A stretch of 23,884 nucleotides of DNA from Candidatus Moraniibacteriota bacterium (GTDB lineage Bacteria > Patescibacteriota > Minisyncoccia > Moranbacterales > GCA-2747515). A model generated the notes under the pieces. It was not told the origin of the DNA. It was given only the letters and a program-made list of their open reading frames with translations, and searched no databases. Position numbers and translations under genes: made by a program. The DNA lies in the NCBI GenBank assembly GCA_027031945.1, contig JALVPE010000102.1, positions 1-23,884 on the forward strand, in the 5' to 3' direction. Shown one piece after another: positions 23,645-23,884 of this stretch (position 1 is its first letter; each line of letters opens with the position of its first letter).

Positions 23645-23884
23645 TTATTTTCTAATTGATATATCAATATTTATACCATCAATCGTAAAAGTATCTCGTA
23701 AATCATAATTTGATAGTAACTCATTTGTTAACTCATTCGCTAATACTTCATGTGCAATCATTTTTTGGTGTGCATCAAATACTTCTGCAAATCCATGAAA
23801 TCCAACATGAATACGATCATCAATTGCATAATCAGCTTTTTTGCGCATTTGTTGAATATGACGAATAATTTCACGAGCTTGTCC
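23645..23884 (-). CDS. ileS: Isoleucyl-tRNA synthetase, C-terminal fragment
   Basis: The last 79 codons of a gene that continues past the right edge. The sequence GQAREIIRHIQQMRKKADYAIDDRIHV matches the start of the C-terminal anticodon-region extension of IleS, and the chain ends NIDISIRK with TAA. Many IleS proteins of bacterial/eukaryotic-like type have this segment. The catalytic and editing domains lie outside the window, so identification rests on this tail only. Confidence 0.72.
   Translation of the reverse strand, partial: GQAREIIRHIQQMRKKADYAIDDRIHVGFHGFAEVFDAHQKMIAHEVLANELTNELLSNYDLRDTFTIDGINIDISIRK

Noticed and set aside
1..23884. CRISPR arrays, tRNA/rRNA genes, transposases, phage genes, toxin-antitoxin pairs
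   Set aside because: No regularly spaced repeats, cloverleaf sequences or recognisable proteins of these kinds were seen on either strand.

Overview
This window is AT-rich and densely coded. Every gene I can support lies on the minus strand: 20 complete genes and two cut by the window edges. Low GC, mostly TAA stops, few Shine-Dalgarno sequences, short intergenic gaps and many single-copy core genes among membrane-anchored surface proteins suggest a member of the Candidate Phyla Radiation (Patescibacteria, Parcubacteria-like). That placement is inference. TGA appears to be a normal stop, since one gene ends with it just before a terminator, so a TGA=Gly code is unlikely.

In transcription order, from high to low coordinates, the window opens with the 3' end of an isoleucyl-tRNA synthetase. 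A sugar-phosphate transferase and recO follow. Next is an envelope block: a 629-residue repeat-type surface protein, a LysM/LytR_C membrane protein, a P2-type cation ATPase, an AI-2E family permease and lgt. Two tandem paralogous membrane-anchored glucosaminidase-like proteins come after that, then a GH1 beta-glycosidase, a 93-residue unknown and rlmH. A housekeeping run follows: SanA/YdcF-like protein, SpoU methyltransferase, map, ruvX. The last stretch is sugar metabolism: Alg5-like glycosyltransferase, galT, small exporter, tpiA, gap. The window ends in a very large secreted protein that runs off the left edge.

The genes suggest a small cell investing in its surface and in sugar turnover. 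The sugar transferase, Alg5-like transferase and GalT can supply or move activated sugars. GH1, TpiA and GAPDH can feed and run lower glycolysis. Lgt, the two putative peptidoglycan hydrolases, LytR_C/LysM and the large extracellular proteins build or remodel the envelope.

The most interesting signals are four. (1) The large surface protein has an internal membrane anchor joined directly to what looks like a second signal peptide. (2) Several genes have a -10 box 6-7 nt before the start codon, implying leaderless mRNAs, with promoters packed against or inside the previous gene's terminator. (3) A perfect 14-bp inverted repeat sits at the GH1 promoter. (4) Two tandem hydrolase paralogues share a fixed set of four cysteines. 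I saw no CRISPR array, tRNA, rRNA, transposase or phage gene.
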